This document shows, piece after piece, positions 53,562 to 62,690 of a stretch of DNA of 64,000 nt (position 1 is the stretch's first letter; each line of letters starts with the position of its first letter). This stretch comes from Sinomonas atrocyanea (GTDB lineage Bacteria > Actinomycetota > Actinomycetes > Actinomycetales > Micrococcaceae): assembly GCF_030812675.1 (NCBI RefSeq), contig NZ_JAUSTE010000008.1, positions 143,305-207,304 on the forward strand, given 5' to 3'. A program made the translations under genes and the position numbers. The notes under the pieces are model-generated. The model made no database searches. It was given only the letters and a program-made list of their open reading frames with translations, and was not told the origin of the DNA.

Positions 53562-54563
53562 GTGGACCCGGCGCTCCTCCGGGCCGCGCTGCGGGTCAAG
53601 GCCTTCTCCCGCCGCGCCTTCCTCGGCGGCGCGACGGCCTCGACGCTGCTCGCCGCGGACCTGTTCGTCACCCGCGAGGTGCAGAGCCGACGCCGCCAGA
53701 CGGTGCTGCTCGACCTCGCCGACGACACCGCACGGGAGCGCTTCCCCGGCACGTCCTGGATCCTGTTCCCCGGCTACAAGACGAGCTGGGAGGAGGCGCG
53801 GATCATCCTCGCCTCCCTGCGGTCCTCCCTGTCGGAACGAGGCCAGCTCGCCGCGGTGGGGTACTCCAACCTGGGCCTCGACCTGGACGAGATCCTGGAC
53901 ACCCTGCGGGTCTACATCCGCCAGCGGCGCCTGCGCACCCTCTACTTCTACGGGCACTCCTTCGGCGGGATGGTCGCCGTCGAGGCCGCCGCGCGGCTGC
54001 TGGCCGAGGACGGCCTCCAGGTCGAGGTGATCCTCCTCGACTCGACGCCGGCCTCGAAGTTCGACGTCCTCGACCAGGGCTGGTTCGACTCGGTCGTGTA
54101 CCTGTACGACCTCGGCATCCGGATCCCGTCCGTGGTGCGCGGCGGGTACGAGTTCGGCGAGCGGGTGGCGCACAAGAACGAGCGCACGTGGGGCCAGATC
54201 GTCAACCAGACCCTCGAGCAGCTCTCCCCGCTCGCGCCCTCCAACGTGCTCATCCAGAGCGAGTCGGAGTACATCTACCAGTGGGACGCCACCCGTTTCA
54301 CCGACTCGCTCGGCACGGTCCAGATGGCCTTCATCGGCAACCCGGGAGACCAGACGGTGGACTACGCCTCAGCCCGGTCCCGCTGGGAGCGGCTGTTCGC
54401 GAAGAACATGGTGAGCTCGGACCTGCAGACGATCGGGGCCTTCCCGGCGCACGCGAGCCCGCAGTGGAGCGGCATCGTCTACAACCGCGTCCTCAACCGG
54501 CTCCTGCCCCAGCTGCTCCCGCTGCCCCGGAGCGTGGGAGGAGCCGGAGGCGGGACCGGGTAG
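53562..54563 (+). CDS. Alpha/beta hydrolase, possibly Tat-exported
   Basis: Protein of 333 residues with the nucleophile elbow YGHSFGGM (about residue 130), preceded by SWILFPGYKTSW. VILLDSTPAS after the elbow is consistent with a lipase/esterase fold; the catalytic His may be in FPAHASPQWSG. The N-terminus has SRRAFLGG followed by a short hydrophobic stretch, a good twin-arginine motif, so the enzyme could be exported folded or membrane-anchored. Start is uncertain: GTG 53562 is used because GGGGGGA precedes it; GTG 53547 is the alternative. Substrate unknown. Confidence 0.75.
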   Translation: MDPALLRAALRVKAFSRRAFLGGATASTLLAADLFVTREVQSRRRQTVLLDLADDTARERFPGTSWILFPGYKTSWEEARIILASLRSSLSERGQLAAVGYSNLGLDLDEILDTLRVYIRQRRLRTLYFYGHSFGGMVAVEAAARLLAEDGLQVEVILLDSTPASKFDVLDQGWFDSVVYLYDLGIRIPSVVRGGYEFGERVAHKNERTWGQIVNQTLEQLSPLAPSNVLIQSESEYIYQWDATRFTDSLGTVQMAFIGNPGDQTVDYASARSRWERLFAKNMVSSDLQTIGAFPAHASPQWSGIVYNRVLNRLLPQLLPLPRSVGGAGGGTG

Positions 54564-54578
54564 GGGGCACAGACGGAA

Positions 54579-54609
54579 CGGCCGGCCACCCGCAGGGGGT
54601 GACCGGCCG
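54579..54609. terminator. Bidirectional terminator
   Basis: A stem CGGCCGG-x-CACCC pairs with GGGTG-x-CCGGCCG with one internal mismatch and a short loop, between the convergent ends of the hydrolase and SDR genes. Confidence 0.6.
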
Positions 54610-54627
54610 CCGTCGTGCGCGGGTGGT

Positions 54628-55386
54628 TCAGACTGTGGTGTAGCCGCCGTCGATGAGGTAGTAGCCGCCGGTGACGAACGAGGCGTCCTCCGAGAGCAGG
54701 AAGACGACGACGTGCGCGACCTCCTCGGGCCGACCGAGCCTGCCGAGCGGGTGCTTGCCCTTGAGGAGCTCCAGCACCTCGGGGGTGAGGTTGTTCTCCA
54801 GCAGCGGGGTCTGGATGTAGCCGGGCCCGACCGCGTTGATGCGCAGCCCCTGGGCCCCGTACTCGGCGGCAGCGTTCTTGGTCACGCCGACCACGCCGTG
54901 CTTGGCGGCGGTGTAGGCGCTGTTGCCGAGGGCCGCGACGGCGCCGTGGATCGAGGCCATGTTCACGATCGCGCTCTCCGCGGCGCCAGCCTTGAGCATC
55001 TCCGGGATCTGGTACCGCATGCCGTACAGAACGCCGTTGAGGTTGATGCCGATGACCTTGTCCCAGTCGTCGAGGTCGATCTCCCCGGTGGGGGCGTTCT
55101 TCCCGCCGATCCCGGCGTTGTTGACGGCGTAGTTGAGCTTGCCGTACGTCTCCACGGCGAACTGGACCGACTTCTCTGCGTCTTCCTTCTTCGACGTGTC
55201 GGCCCGGAAGGCCGAGGCCGTCCCGCCTGCGTCGGTGATCTCCTTGGCCACGCGCTCGGCTGCTTCGAGGTTGATGTCGGTCAGGACCACGCTCGCGCCC
55301 TTGGCCGCGAGCTCCTTGCCGATCGCCTCGCCGAGGCCCGAGCCGCCGCCCGTGACGAGGGCTACCCTGCCGGTGAACTGTGCCAC
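54628..55386 (-). CDS. Short-chain dehydrogenase/reductase
   Basis: Classical SDR of 252 residues. The cofactor motif is TGGGSGLG, the Asp of VVLTDIN favours NAD, and NNAG, the catalytic Ser in NMASIHG, and YTAAK (Tyr and Lys) are present. It ends with VTGGYYLIDGGYTT. It resembles the many glucose/3-oxoacyl-type SDRs, and the substrate cannot be told. Monocistronic. Confidence 0.9.
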   Translation of the reverse strand: MAQFTGRVALVTGGGSGLGEAIGKELAAKGASVVLTDINLEAAERVAKEITDAGGTASAFRADTSKKEDAEKSVQFAVETYGKLNYAVNNAGIGGKNAPTGEIDLDDWDKVIGINLNGVLYGMRYQIPEMLKAGAAESAIVNMASIHGAVAALGNSAYTAAKHGVVGVTKNAAAEYGAQGLRINAVGPGYIQTPLLENNLTPEVLELLKGKHPLGRLGRPEEVAHVVVFLLSEDASFVTGGYYLIDGGYTTV

Positions 55387-55502
55387 GTCGATCTCCTCTG
55401 TCTTCGCTGGATTCTCAACTGCTCAGTGCAGCGCACCGCGATGAATGCGCATTCCGTCCGGGGGTGTCTCGTTGCGGACACCCAGGGGTGACCGGCCAGA
55501 CA

Positions 55503-56333
55503 CTAGAGCTGCTGCAGGAGGTCCTTCACCGATGCGAGGACCTGGTTGGGCCGGAACGGGTAGGCGGAGATGTCCTCGCGCCGCGTGATGCCCGAGAGGA
55601 CGAGCACGGTGTGCAGCCCGGCCTCCATGCCCGCGATGATGTCGGTGTCCATCCGGTCCCCGATCATGGCCGTGGTCTCGGAGTGCGCATCGATCTGGTT
55701 CATGGCCGAGCGGAACATCATGGGGTTCGGCTTGCCGATCGTGTAGGGCGTGCGGCCCGTGGCCTTGCTGATGAGCGCGGCGATCGCACCGGTGGCCGGG
55801 AGCACGCCGTCGCGCGAGGGGCCCGTCGCGTCGGGGTTGGTGGCGATGAAGCGGGCGCCGTCGAGGATGAGGCGGATGGCGGTGGTGATTGCGTTGAACG
55901 AGTACGTGCGCGTCTCGCCGAGCACCACGTAGTCCGGGTCCTGGTCGGTGAGGATCATGCCGGCCTCGTGCAGCGCCGTGGTCAGCCCCGCCTCGCCGAT
56001 CACGTAGATCCTGGCACCCGGCATCTGGTCCTTGAGGAACACCGCGGTGGCCAGCGCGGAGGTCCAGATGTTCTCCTCCGGGATGCTCAGGCCCGAGGAG
56101 GCCAGGCGCGCGGCCAGGTCGCGGGGGGTGTAGATCGAGTTGTTCGTCAGGACCAGGAAGCGGCGGGAGGTGTCCACCCACCGCTGGATGAGTTCGGCGG
56201 CGCCGGGGACCGGGTGGTTCTCGTGGACGAGCACGCCGTCCATGTCCGTCAGCCAGCATTCGATCTCCTGGCCGCTGCGGTAGACCACGGGGCCGGCGGG
56301 CTGCGTCGGCTCGACGTCGGGGGACTCGCTCAT
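55503..56333 (-). CDS. HAD-IIA family sugar-phosphate phosphatase (NagD-like)
   Basis: Cytosolic hydrolase of 276 residues. HAD motif I is LTDMDGVLVHEN with nucleophile Asp, motif II LTNNSIYTPRDLAARL, motif III GKPNPMMF and motif IV MIGDRMDTDIIAGMEAGLHT. The IIA-type cap lies between. It resembles NagD, which acts on nucleotide and sugar phosphates. The ATG at 56333 has GAGGAGCG upstream. It is divergent from the molybdate regulator gene. Confidence 0.88.
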   Translation of the reverse strand: MSESPDVEPTQPAGPVVYRSGQEIECWLTDMDGVLVHENHPVPGAAELIQRWVDTSRRFLVLTNNSIYTPRDLAARLASSGLSIPEENIWTSALATAVFLKDQMPGARIYVIGEAGLTTALHEAGMILTDQDPDYVVLGETRTYSFNAITTAIRLILDGARFIATNPDATGPSRDGVLPATGAIAALISKATGRTPYTIGKPNPMMFRSAMNQIDAHSETTAMIGDRMDTDIIAGMEAGLHTVLVLSGITRREDISAYPFRPNQVLASVKDLLQQL

Positions 56334-56420
56334 GAAACGCTCCTCGGGTCGGGGGGAGGGTGCGCGCACGACGGCGGACGCACCCTTAGTCTTCCATCCC
56401 GCCGATCATTTGAGGCTGAT

Positions 56421-56484
56421 TTCCGCATTTGCCTCCAGAATGCAAGGGATTCCTCCGCAGATGCGGAAGTACGCCCTCTAGACT
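56421..56484. promoter_or_regulatory. Inverted repeat and leaderless promoter of the molybdate operon
   Basis: TTCCGCATTTG (56421-56431) and CAGATGCGGAA (56458-56468) form a 10/11 inverted repeat 26 bases apart. TAGACT (56479-56484) lies 6 bases before the ATG, so the transcript is probably leaderless. The repeat is a candidate operator for the HTH-TOBE regulator. Confidence 0.5.
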
Positions 56485-56490
56485 GTCGCC

Positions 56491-56898
56491 ATGGCACTGC
56501 TCCGCATCGCCGACGCCGCCCGGCTCACCGGCGTCTCCGACGACACCGTGCGCCGCTGGGTGGACGCCGGCGCCCTCGGCGCCCACAAGGACGAGTCCGG
56601 CCGCGCCGCGGTGGACGGCGCCGAGCTCGCCGCGCACGCGCGCGCCATCGCGGCCGCGCCCTCGGACCCCTCGGGGGTGGGGCGCTCCGCCCGGAACCAG
56701 TTCGTGGGCCTCGTGACGGCGGTGACCGTGGACAAGGTCATGGCGCAGGTGGAGCTCCAGTGCGGCCCCCACCGCGTCGTCTCGCTCATGAGCTCCGAGG
56801 CCGTCCGGGAGCTGGGCCTGGAGCCCGGGTCCGTGGCGACGGCGGTGGTCAAGGCCACCACCGTGATCGTCGAGACTCCGGGCGGGAGGGCGCTGTGA
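56491..56898 (+). CDS. HTH/TOBE molybdate-responsive regulator
   Basis: Protein of 135 residues. A MerR/excisionase-type helix-turn-helix (LRIADAARLTGVSDDTVRRWVDAGAL, about 4-29) is joined to a single TOBE/Mop domain (about 66-132: SARNQFVGLVTAVTVDKVMAQVEL...VKATTVIVET). Mop domains bind molybdate, so the protein probably senses it and controls the modABC genes next door, as ModE-like proteins do. The stop overlaps modA's GTG. Confidence 0.85.
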   Translation: MALLRIADAARLTGVSDDTVRRWVDAGALGAHKDESGRAAVDGAELAAHARAIAAAPSDPSGVGRSARNQFVGLVTAVTVDKVMAQVELQCGPHRVVSLMSSEAVRELGLEPGSVATAVVKATTVIVETPGGRAL

Positions 56899-57695
56899 GG
56901 CGGGCAGCGAGGACGCTGGCCGCACTGGTGCTCGGGGCGGTCGCGTCTGCCGGGCTGCTCACCGCCTGCGGCGGGACGACCGCGGGGGGCGGCCCCGCGG
57001 CGTCCTCCGGGAACGGCGCGGCCCGCACCGTCACGGTCTTCGCCGCGGCGTCCCTGAAGCAGAGCTTCACCGCGATCGGGCGGCAGTTCCAGGCCGCCCA
57101 CCCCGGCACCACGGTCGCGTTCAGCTTCGCCGGGTCCTCCGACCTCGCCGCGCAGATCGCGAACGGGGCGCCCGCGGACCTCTTCGCGTCCGCGGACACG
57201 AGGACCATGGACAAGGTCACCGGGTCCGGGCTGGCCGACGGCACCCCCGCGGACTTCGCCACCAATGTGCTCACGATCGCCGTGCGCCCCGGCAACCCCG
57301 CCGGGATCAAGGGCCTGGCGGACCTCGCCCGGCCCGGCCTCAAGCTCGTGGACTGCGCGCCGCAGGTGCCGTGTGGGGCGGCGGCGCAGGCGGCCGCGGT
57401 GGCCGGCCACGTGGCGCTGGCACCGGTGTCGCAGGAGTCGAACGTGACCGACGTCCTCGGGAAGGTGGCAGCCGGGGAGGCCGACGCCGGGCTGGTCTAC
57501 GTCACCGACGCGCGCGGAGCCGGGGGGAAGGTCGCCTCCGTGCCGTTCCCCGAGGCCGCGTCCGCGGTGAACCGCTACCCCATCGCGGTGCTGCGCGACG
57601 CGAAGGACAAGGAGCTCGCGCACGAGTTCGCCGACTACGTCGCGGGCCCCGAGGGACGGAAGGTGCTGGCCGATGCCGGCTTCGGCGCGCCGTGA
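56895..57695 (+). CDS. modA: Molybdate-binding lipoprotein
   Basis: Periplasmic-type binding protein of 266 residues, with lipobox LLTAC (Cys25) and mature start [47 protein letters not shown] carries the oxyanion-binding Ser residues, and [23 protein letters not shown] the second lobe. It starts with GTG overlapping the regulator's stop. The gene ends in a region where modB overlaps by 23 bases. Confidence 0.9.
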   Translation: MRRAARTLAALVLGAVASAGLLTACGGTTAGGGPAASSGNGAARTVTVFAAASLKQSFTAIGRQFQAAHPGTTVAFSFAGSSDLAAQIANGAPADLFASADTRTMDKVTGSGLADGTPADFATNVLTIAVRPGNPAGIKGLADLARPGLKLVDCAPQVPCGAAAQAAAVAGHVALAPVSQESNVTDVLGKVAAGEADAGLVYVTDARGAGGKVASVPFPEAASAVNRYPIAVLRDAKDKELAHEFADYVAGPEGRKVLADAGFGAP

Positions 57696-58593
57696 CCCCT
57701 CAGCGCAGGGAGGTGACCCCTCAACGCAGGGACATGACCCCTCAACGCAGGGAGGTGACCCCTCAGCGCAGGGCGGGTCTGGGGGTCACCTCCTGAAGGT
57801 CACGTCCCGCGGGTTCACGGGGCTTCCTGCCTGGCTCTGGGCGCCGGCGGCGGTGGGCGCGCTGTTCGTGGCCGTGCCGCTGGCCGGGATCCTTGTCCGC
57901 GTGGACTGGGCGCACTTCGTCCCCCTCGTCACCTCGGAAGCGTCCCTCGCGGCGCTCCGGCTGAGCCTGACGACGGCGGGGGCGAGCACCGCCGTCGTGC
58001 TCCTGCTCGGGGTGCCGATGGCGATGGCCCTCGCCCGGGGCAGCGTGCCCGGCCTGCGCTGGCTCCGCACGCTCGTGCTCCTGCCGCTCGTGCTGCCGCC
58101 CGTGGTGGGCGGCCTCGCGCTCCTGTACACGTTCGGCCGGCTGGGCCTCGTCGGGCGCTGGCTGGACCTGCTCGGCGTGCAGGTCGCGTTCAGCACCACC
58201 GCCGTGGTCATGGCGCAGGCGTTCGTGTCCCTGCCGTTCCTCGTGGTCTCCCTCGAGGGCGCGCTGCGCACGGCCGGCGGCCGCTACGAGGCGGTGGCCG
58301 CGACCCTCGGGGCATCGCCGACCCATGCCTTCCGGCGCGTCACCCTCCCGCTCGTGCTGCCCGGCGTGGCCTCCGGCCTCGTCCTTGCCTTCGCCCGCTC
58401 GCTGGGGGAGTTCGGCGCCACCCTCACCTTCGCCGGCAGCCTCCAGGGCGTCACCCGCACGCTGCCGCTCGAGGTGTACCTGCAGCGCGAGACGGATCCC
58501 GACGCCGCCGTGGCCCTCGCGCTGCTGCTCGTCGCCGTCGCCGCGGCGGTGGTGGGCCTCGCCTACGGACGCCGGGCCGGGGGAGCGCGGTGA
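57673..58593 (+). CDS. modB: Molybdate ABC permease with a repeat-derived N-terminus
   Basis: Permease of 306 residues with five to six helices. [31 protein letters not shown] and the EAA loop [20 protein letters not shown] match ModB. The only start in frame with the conserved part is the ATG at 57673, inside the end of modA. This adds about 42 residues before helix 1 containing four heptapeptide units [28 protein letters not shown]. The unusual extension would be cytosolic. Start uncertain for this reason. Confidence 0.82.
   Translation: MPASARRDPSAQGGDPSTQGHDPSTQGGDPSAQGGSGGHLLKVTSRGFTGLPAWLWAPAAVGALFVAVPLAGILVRVDWAHFVPLVTSEASLAALRLSLTTAGASTAVVLLLGVPMAMALARGSVPGLRWLRTLVLLPLVLPPVVGGLALLYTFGRLGLVGRWLDLLGVQVAFSTTAVVMAQAFVSLPFLVVSLEGALRTAGGRYEAVAATLGASPTHAFRRVTLPLVLPGVASGLVLAFARSLGEFGATLTFAGSLQGVTRTLPLEVYLQRETDPDAAVALALLLVAVAAAVVGLAYGRRAGGAR
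57694..57777. repeat. Four 21-bp tandem repeats at the modA-modB junction
   Basis: Copies at 57694-57714, 57715-57735, 57736-57756 and 57757-57777, each near GACCCCTCAGCGCAGGGAGGT with one to three changes. They are translated as DPS(A/T)QG(G/H) in the modB frame. Each contains a Shine-Dalgarno-like GGGAGG or a close variant. Confidence 0.9.
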
Positions 58594-59711
58594 CCGCGTC
58601 ACGGGAGGACCTGCTGACCGTCGACGCCGGCCTCGCCGCCCGCGGCGTCCGGCTCGCCCTCGCGGTCGGGGAGGGCGAGACAGTGGCGGTCATGGGCCCG
58701 AACGGTGCCGGGAAGTCGACCCTGTTCGGGCTGTGCGCGGGGCTGCTGCGGCCGGACGACGGAAGCGTCGCGCTCGCCGGCCGGGTCCTCGCCGACGGCC
58801 GCGGCACCTGGGTTCCCCCGCACCGCCGCGGCATCGCGCTGCTGGCCCAGGAACCGCTCCTCTTCCCGCACCTGGACGTGCTCGGAAACGTGGCCTTCGC
58901 CCCCCGGGCGGCCGGTGCCCCGCGCGCCGAGGCCCGCGCGGCCGCCGCACGATGGCTGCGCGAGGTCGACGCCGAGGAGCTGTCCGGGCGTCGCCCCGCC
59001 GAGCTCTCGGGCGGCCAGGCGCAGCGCGTCGCGATCGCCCGGGCGCTCGCGGCCGAGCCCCGGGTCCTCCTGCTCGACGAGCCGTTCGCGGCCCTCGACG
59101 TCGCGGCAGCCCCCGCCCTGCGCCGGCTGCTGCGGCGCGTCCTCGCGGACCGCACGGCGCTCATCGTCACGCACGAACCGCTCGACGCGCACCTGCTCGC
59201 CGACCGCGTCGTGGTGCTCGAGTCCGGCCGCGTCGCCGAATCCGGGCCCACGTCCGGCCTCCTCGACCGCCCCCGCAGCCGCTTCGCCGCGGGCCTCGCC
59301 GGGCTCAACTTCGTCCAGGGGCGTGCCGTGCCCGACCCCGCGGCCCCGGCCGGCCGGCTCAGCGTCGACGGGCTCGGCGAGCTCTCGGGCACGCTGCCGG
59401 ACGGGGCGGAGCCCCCGGGCCCGGGCGAGGCGGCCATCGCCGTGTTCCGGCCCGCCGACGTGGCCCTCTACCCGGTCCCCACGGCCCCGGGCGGGGCCGG
59501 GGTGCCGTACGGGTCGCCGCGGAACGCCTGGGCCGGCATCGTCCGCGAGCTCGAGCCGCGCGGCGCCCAGGTGCGGGTGCACTGCGACGCCGCCGGCCAC
59601 GCCCTCGTGGCGGACCTCACCCCGGCGGCGGCCGCCGAGCTCGACCTCGGCCCGGGGGCCGGCGTCGTGCTCGTCGCGAAGGCCGCCGCCGTGACGGTCT
59701 ACGGCGCCTAG
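58590..59711 (+). CDS. modC: Molybdate ABC transporter ATPase
   Basis: ATP-binding subunit of 373 residues. Walker A is GPNGAGKS, the Q-loop region [18 protein letters not shown], the signature [15 protein letters not shown], Walker [12 protein letters not shown], and the H-loop VTHEP. A C-terminal TOBE-type domain (about 290-373, [20 protein letters not shown]) is present as in ModC. It overlaps modB by 4 bases and its stop shares CTAG with the convergent lipoprotein gene. Confidence 0.92.
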   Translation: MTASREDLLTVDAGLAARGVRLALAVGEGETVAVMGPNGAGKSTLFGLCAGLLRPDDGSVALAGRVLADGRGTWVPPHRRGIALLAQEPLLFPHLDVLGNVAFAPRAAGAPRAEARAAAARWLREVDAEELSGRRPAELSGGQAQRVAIARALAAEPRVLLLDEPFAALDVAAAPALRRLLRRVLADRTALIVTHEPLDAHLLADRVVVLESGRVAESGPTSGLLDRPRSRFAAGLAGLNFVQGRAVPDPAAPAGRLSVDGLGELSGTLPDGAEPPGPGEAAIAVFRPADVALYPVPTAPGGAGVPYGSPRNAWAGIVRELEPRGAQVRVHCDAAGHALVADLTPAAAAELDLGPGAGVVLVAKAAAVTVYGA

Positions 59712-60253
59712 TAGCCGGCGGTCCCCGAGCTGGCGGAGGCGAGCGGCGTCTGGATCATGGTCCCGTCGGCGCCGATCACATACCACACGTTGGCGACGCC
59801 CTGCCCGTTGAACTGTCCGGGGCCGGTGTCCTTCGCGTAGTAGTAGATGGGCATCCCGTTGACCGTGATCTGCTGCTTGCCGCCGACGCCGGTGATGCTG
59901 CCGATCTTCCCCGTCACGCCCTGCAGCGTCGGGGCGCCGGCGCTGGTCACGGCGGGCCACAGGGACGCGCACCCGCCGGTGCAGGCGCTCGTGGTCGCGC
60001 CGGCGTTGTCCCGCGTGTACACGTAGACCGCCTTGCCCTCCCCGTCCACGACGACGGTGTGGCCCGCGACGGTAGCAGTCTTGAGCGTCTCGACCTCCTC
60101 CGACGACGACGACGCTGCCGACGACGCCGAGGAGGGCGCTGCGGCCGGGGCGCTCGACGAGCCCGTGCTGCCGCTCCCACCCCCGCAGCCGGCGAGGGCG
60201 AGGGCGGAGGCCGCCGATGCCGCGGCCAGGAGGAGTGCTGCTCGCTTGTTCAT
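59708..60253 (-). CDS. Lipoprotein with secreted-repeat (PF03640-like) domains
   Basis: Exported protein of 181 residues with lipobox LAGC (Cys23) and a long Ser/Ala linker. It then has two short repeats typical of the secreted-repeat family: GKAVYVYTRDNAGATTSACTGGCASLWPAV and ITVNGMPIYYYAKDTGPGQFNGQGVANVWYVI. The CTGGCASLWP motif with its cysteines is characteristic. Such proteins are often near electron-transfer or redox proteins. The end overlaps modC by 4 bases, tail to tail. Confidence 0.83.
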   Translation of the reverse strand: MNKRAALLLAAASAASALALAGCGGGSGSTGSSSAPAAAPSSASSAASSSSEEVETLKTATVAGHTVVVDGEGKAVYVYTRDNAGATTSACTGGCASLWPAVTSAGAPTLQGVTGKIGSITGVGGKQQITVNGMPIYYYAKDTGPGQFNGQGVANVWYVIGADGTMIQTPLASASSGTAGY

Positions 60254-60422
60254 GGTGTCGCCTTCCCTGATCCGGCGGCTGTCTGCCGCTGCCCATGAGA
60301 CGCCGTGCGCAGTGATCCGGTTCATCGCCAGTCCGCGAGGGGGCCGGCTCCGAATGATGGAGCAGCAGCAACCATGGTGCCGAGGTCGCGGGGCGACGCC
60401 GGCGGAGGGAAAGGACACGACG

Positions 60423-60998
60423 ATGGGCGCACGCCTCGTTCGCCGCCTCGTCGCGCTCAGTTGCGCGGCGCTGATGATGAGCGGCTGCGCGGCCGCTCAG
60501 GGGGCACCCGCGCCGCAGGAGGCGGCGCAGCAGTCCGCCGCGGCACCCTCCTCTTCCGCGTCGCCGGCGGGGCCGCCACCCGCGGCGGCGATGGTCTGCG
60601 GGCAGGAGATCAGGGCGAAGATCGCCCAGATCCTGGCGCTGCCCGCCGACCCCTCACCGTCCTCGACGTGGGCGGGGAGCCGCTACACCTGCACGTACCG
60701 GCTCCCCTCCGGCGCTCTGGTGCTCGCCGTCCAGGAATCCCCGGATCCGGCGGCGGCCCGCGCCGCCGCCCACGGCGCGGTCGCGGCGCTGCCCAGCGCT
60801 GCCCCGATCGAGGGGCTGGCGAACCTCGGCCTGCCCGGCTACCAGAGTCCAGCGGGCACCGTGGCATTCGCGAAGGACAGCTTCGCCCTCACCGTGGACG
60901 CCACGGGCCTGAAGGAGCCAGTGGGCCCCCACGGCGTCTCCCGCAGCTCCCTCGCCTACCAGATCGCCACCGACGTGCTGGCGTGCTGGAGCGAATGA
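60423..60998 (+). CDS. Putative lipoprotein
   Basis: Exported protein of 191 residues with lipobox MSGC (Cys22) and a Pro/Ala/Ser-rich linker. A small globular domain with two or three cysteines follows (VCGQEIRAKIAQILALP, YTCTYRLPSGALVLAVQESPD, and the final LACWSE). I do not recognise a family with confidence. It is divergent from the secreted-repeat lipoprotein and upstream of the CHRD gene. Confidence 0.72.
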   Translation: MGARLVRRLVALSCAALMMSGCAAAQGAPAPQEAAQQSAAAPSSSASPAGPPPAAAMVCGQEIRAKIAQILALPADPSPSSTWAGSRYTCTYRLPSGALVLAVQESPDPAAARAAAHGAVAALPSAAPIEGLANLGLPGYQSPAGTVAFAKDSFALTVDATGLKEPVGPHGVSRSSLAYQIATDVLACWSE

Positions 60999-61131
60999 GC
61001 CGGCGGACACGCATCGGTCCAATCCGTGATCCGGACCACTCCGAACAGTAGCCGTCGGACAGTTCCTGAGCCCGGCGACCGGCGCCACCAGGAGCCGGCG
61101 ACGCGACAAAGAGCATGGAGGAATCACCATC

Positions 61132-61890
61132 ATGAAGAAATCTGCCTTCCTGATCGCCCCGGCCCTCGCCCTCGGGGCCGTGGCCCTCTCCACGAGCCCG
61201 GCACTGGCGGCCGACAGCACCACCTACCAGGCGAATCTGGGGGCCATCAACGGCTCCCATGCCTCGGGCACGGCCATGATCACGCTGAACGGAAACCAGG
61301 CCACCGTGACCGAGAAGGTCTCGGGCCTCGCCGCGACCTTCAGCGGCAAGCCCTACCCGCACGTCCAGCACATCCACATCGGCGCCAGGGGCACCTGTCC
61401 TGGGCCCTCGGCCGACACCAGCGGCGACGGGGTGATCAGCACCACCGAGGGCGCCCCGTTCTACGGGGGCATCGGCGCGACCCTCTCCACGAGCGGTGAC
61501 ACCAGTCCCGCGGCGGGCACCGACCTGGCTGCCGCAGGGATGGGCTCCTCCTTCACCTATCAGCGCACCATCACGCTGGACGCGAAGACGCTGGCATCGC
61601 TGCAGTCCGGCACGGCGGTCGTCGTCGTGCACGGCCTGGACCCGGCGACCCTGCCGGCCGGAGCCCAGAAGGAGCCCAGCGACCTCGTGCCCTCACTGCC
61701 GCTGGCGGCGACCTCGCCCGCCCTCTGCGGCACCCTCACCGCGATGCCCGCCGGCGCCCCCGGGACGGGCATCGCTGCCCCGGCACAGCAGCAGGGAGCC
61801 GATCTGGCTCTCATCGCGACGGGTGCGGGCCTGATCGCCGCCGCAGGCGGGGTCTACGGCATCCGCCGCCGTCTGGCAGCCAAGGCCTGA
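61132..61890 (+). CDS. CHRD-domain cell-surface protein with a possible sorting signal
   Basis: Exported protein of 252 residues. The signal peptide ends SPALA|AD (about residue 27). A CHRD-type beta domain with the HVQHIHIGARGTCPGP segment (residues 77-92) is followed by a C-terminus with APGTG (209-213), a linker, one hydrophobic helix (225-243) and IRRR. That tail resembles a sortase sorting signal, and a class F sortase gene lies 31 bases downstream. An AGGAGG-like site (GGAGGAATC) precedes the ATG. The function of CHRD domains is unknown. Confidence 0.8.
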   Translation: MKKSAFLIAPALALGAVALSTSPALAADSTTYQANLGAINGSHASGTAMITLNGNQATVTEKVSGLAATFSGKPYPHVQHIHIGARGTCPGPSADTSGDGVISTTEGAPFYGGIGATLSTSGDTSPAAGTDLAAAGMGSSFTYQRTITLDAKTLASLQSGTAVVVVHGLDPATLPAGAQKEPSDLVPSLPLAATSPALCGTLTAMPAGAPGTGIAAPAQQQGADLALIATGAGLIAAAGGVYGIRRRLAAKA

Positions 61891-61921
61891 TTCCGCTATG
61901 CGAGCAGGAGGGTCAGGCCCG

Positions 61922-62659
61922 ATGAGAGAAGGTGCCCCCAGCGGCGGCCATGGGCGCCGGCTCGCCTCCGTGGGCGCCACGCTCCTGCTCGCCGCAGGCC
62001 TCGCGGGGATCGGCCTCGGTCTGGCCCACGGGAGTGCCCCCGTGGGCCAGACCGGAGCCCCCACGGGGGTTCCCGCGACGGCCGCTGCCTCCCCGCCCGC
62101 GCCGTCCCCCACGGCCGGGGAGAGCACGCCATCACCGGAGGCACCGAGGTCGGCGCAGGCGGCCCCGCCCCCCGCCCACTCCGGCCCCGTGCTGCCCGCC
62201 TCCGCCCCCACCCGCCTCCAGGCGCCCTCCATCGGAGTGGACACCCCCCTGATCCAGCTGGGCAAGCAGCCCGACGGCGAGGTCGCCGTTCCGCCGGGAG
62301 CACCCGGGTCCCCGGCCGGCTGGTACACCGGGTCGGTCGCGCCCGGCGCCTCCGGGTCCGCCGTGGTCCTCGGGCACGTCAACGCCATCGGCACACCCAT
62401 CGGCGTGTTCTACCGCCTCCACGAGCTCGCGCCCGGTGCGCAGGTGACGGTGGTGCGGGCCGACCACACCGCAGCCGTGTTCGTCGTAGACCGGACCGAC
62501 GTGTACCACAAGTCCCAGTTCCCCACCGTCGAGGTCTACCGCAACGCGGACCGGGCCGAACTGCGTCTGATCACCTGTGGCGGCTACGACCCGGCGTCGG
62601 GCCAGTACCTGGACAACACGGTCGTCTACGCCCACCTCGTCTCGAGCCACCCGGCATGA
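61922..62659 (+). CDS. Class F sortase
   Basis: Membrane-anchored transpeptidase of 245 residues with an N-terminal anchor (about 14-36), a Pro/Ser linker and the sortase domain from about residue 95. His152 lies in VVLGHVNAIG and the catalytic Cys219 in LRLITCGGYDPASGQYLDN. No arginine occurs after Cys219, where sortases usually have their third catalytic residue. The ATG at 61922 is chosen because AGGAGGG precedes it. It is next to a CHRD protein with a sorting-like C-terminus. Confidence 0.86.
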   Translation: MREGAPSGGHGRRLASVGATLLLAAGLAGIGLGLAHGSAPVGQTGAPTGVPATAAASPPAPSPTAGESTPSPEAPRSAQAAPPPAHSGPVLPASAPTRLQAPSIGVDTPLIQLGKQPDGEVAVPPGAPGSPAGWYTGSVAPGASGSAVVLGHVNAIGTPIGVFYRLHELAPGAQVTVVRADHTAAVFVVDRTDVYHKSQFPTVEVYRNADRAELRLITCGGYDPASGQYLDNTVVYAHLVSSHPA

Positions 62660-62690
62660 ACCGGCCCGACCTTCCTGAAGGACCCTGACC

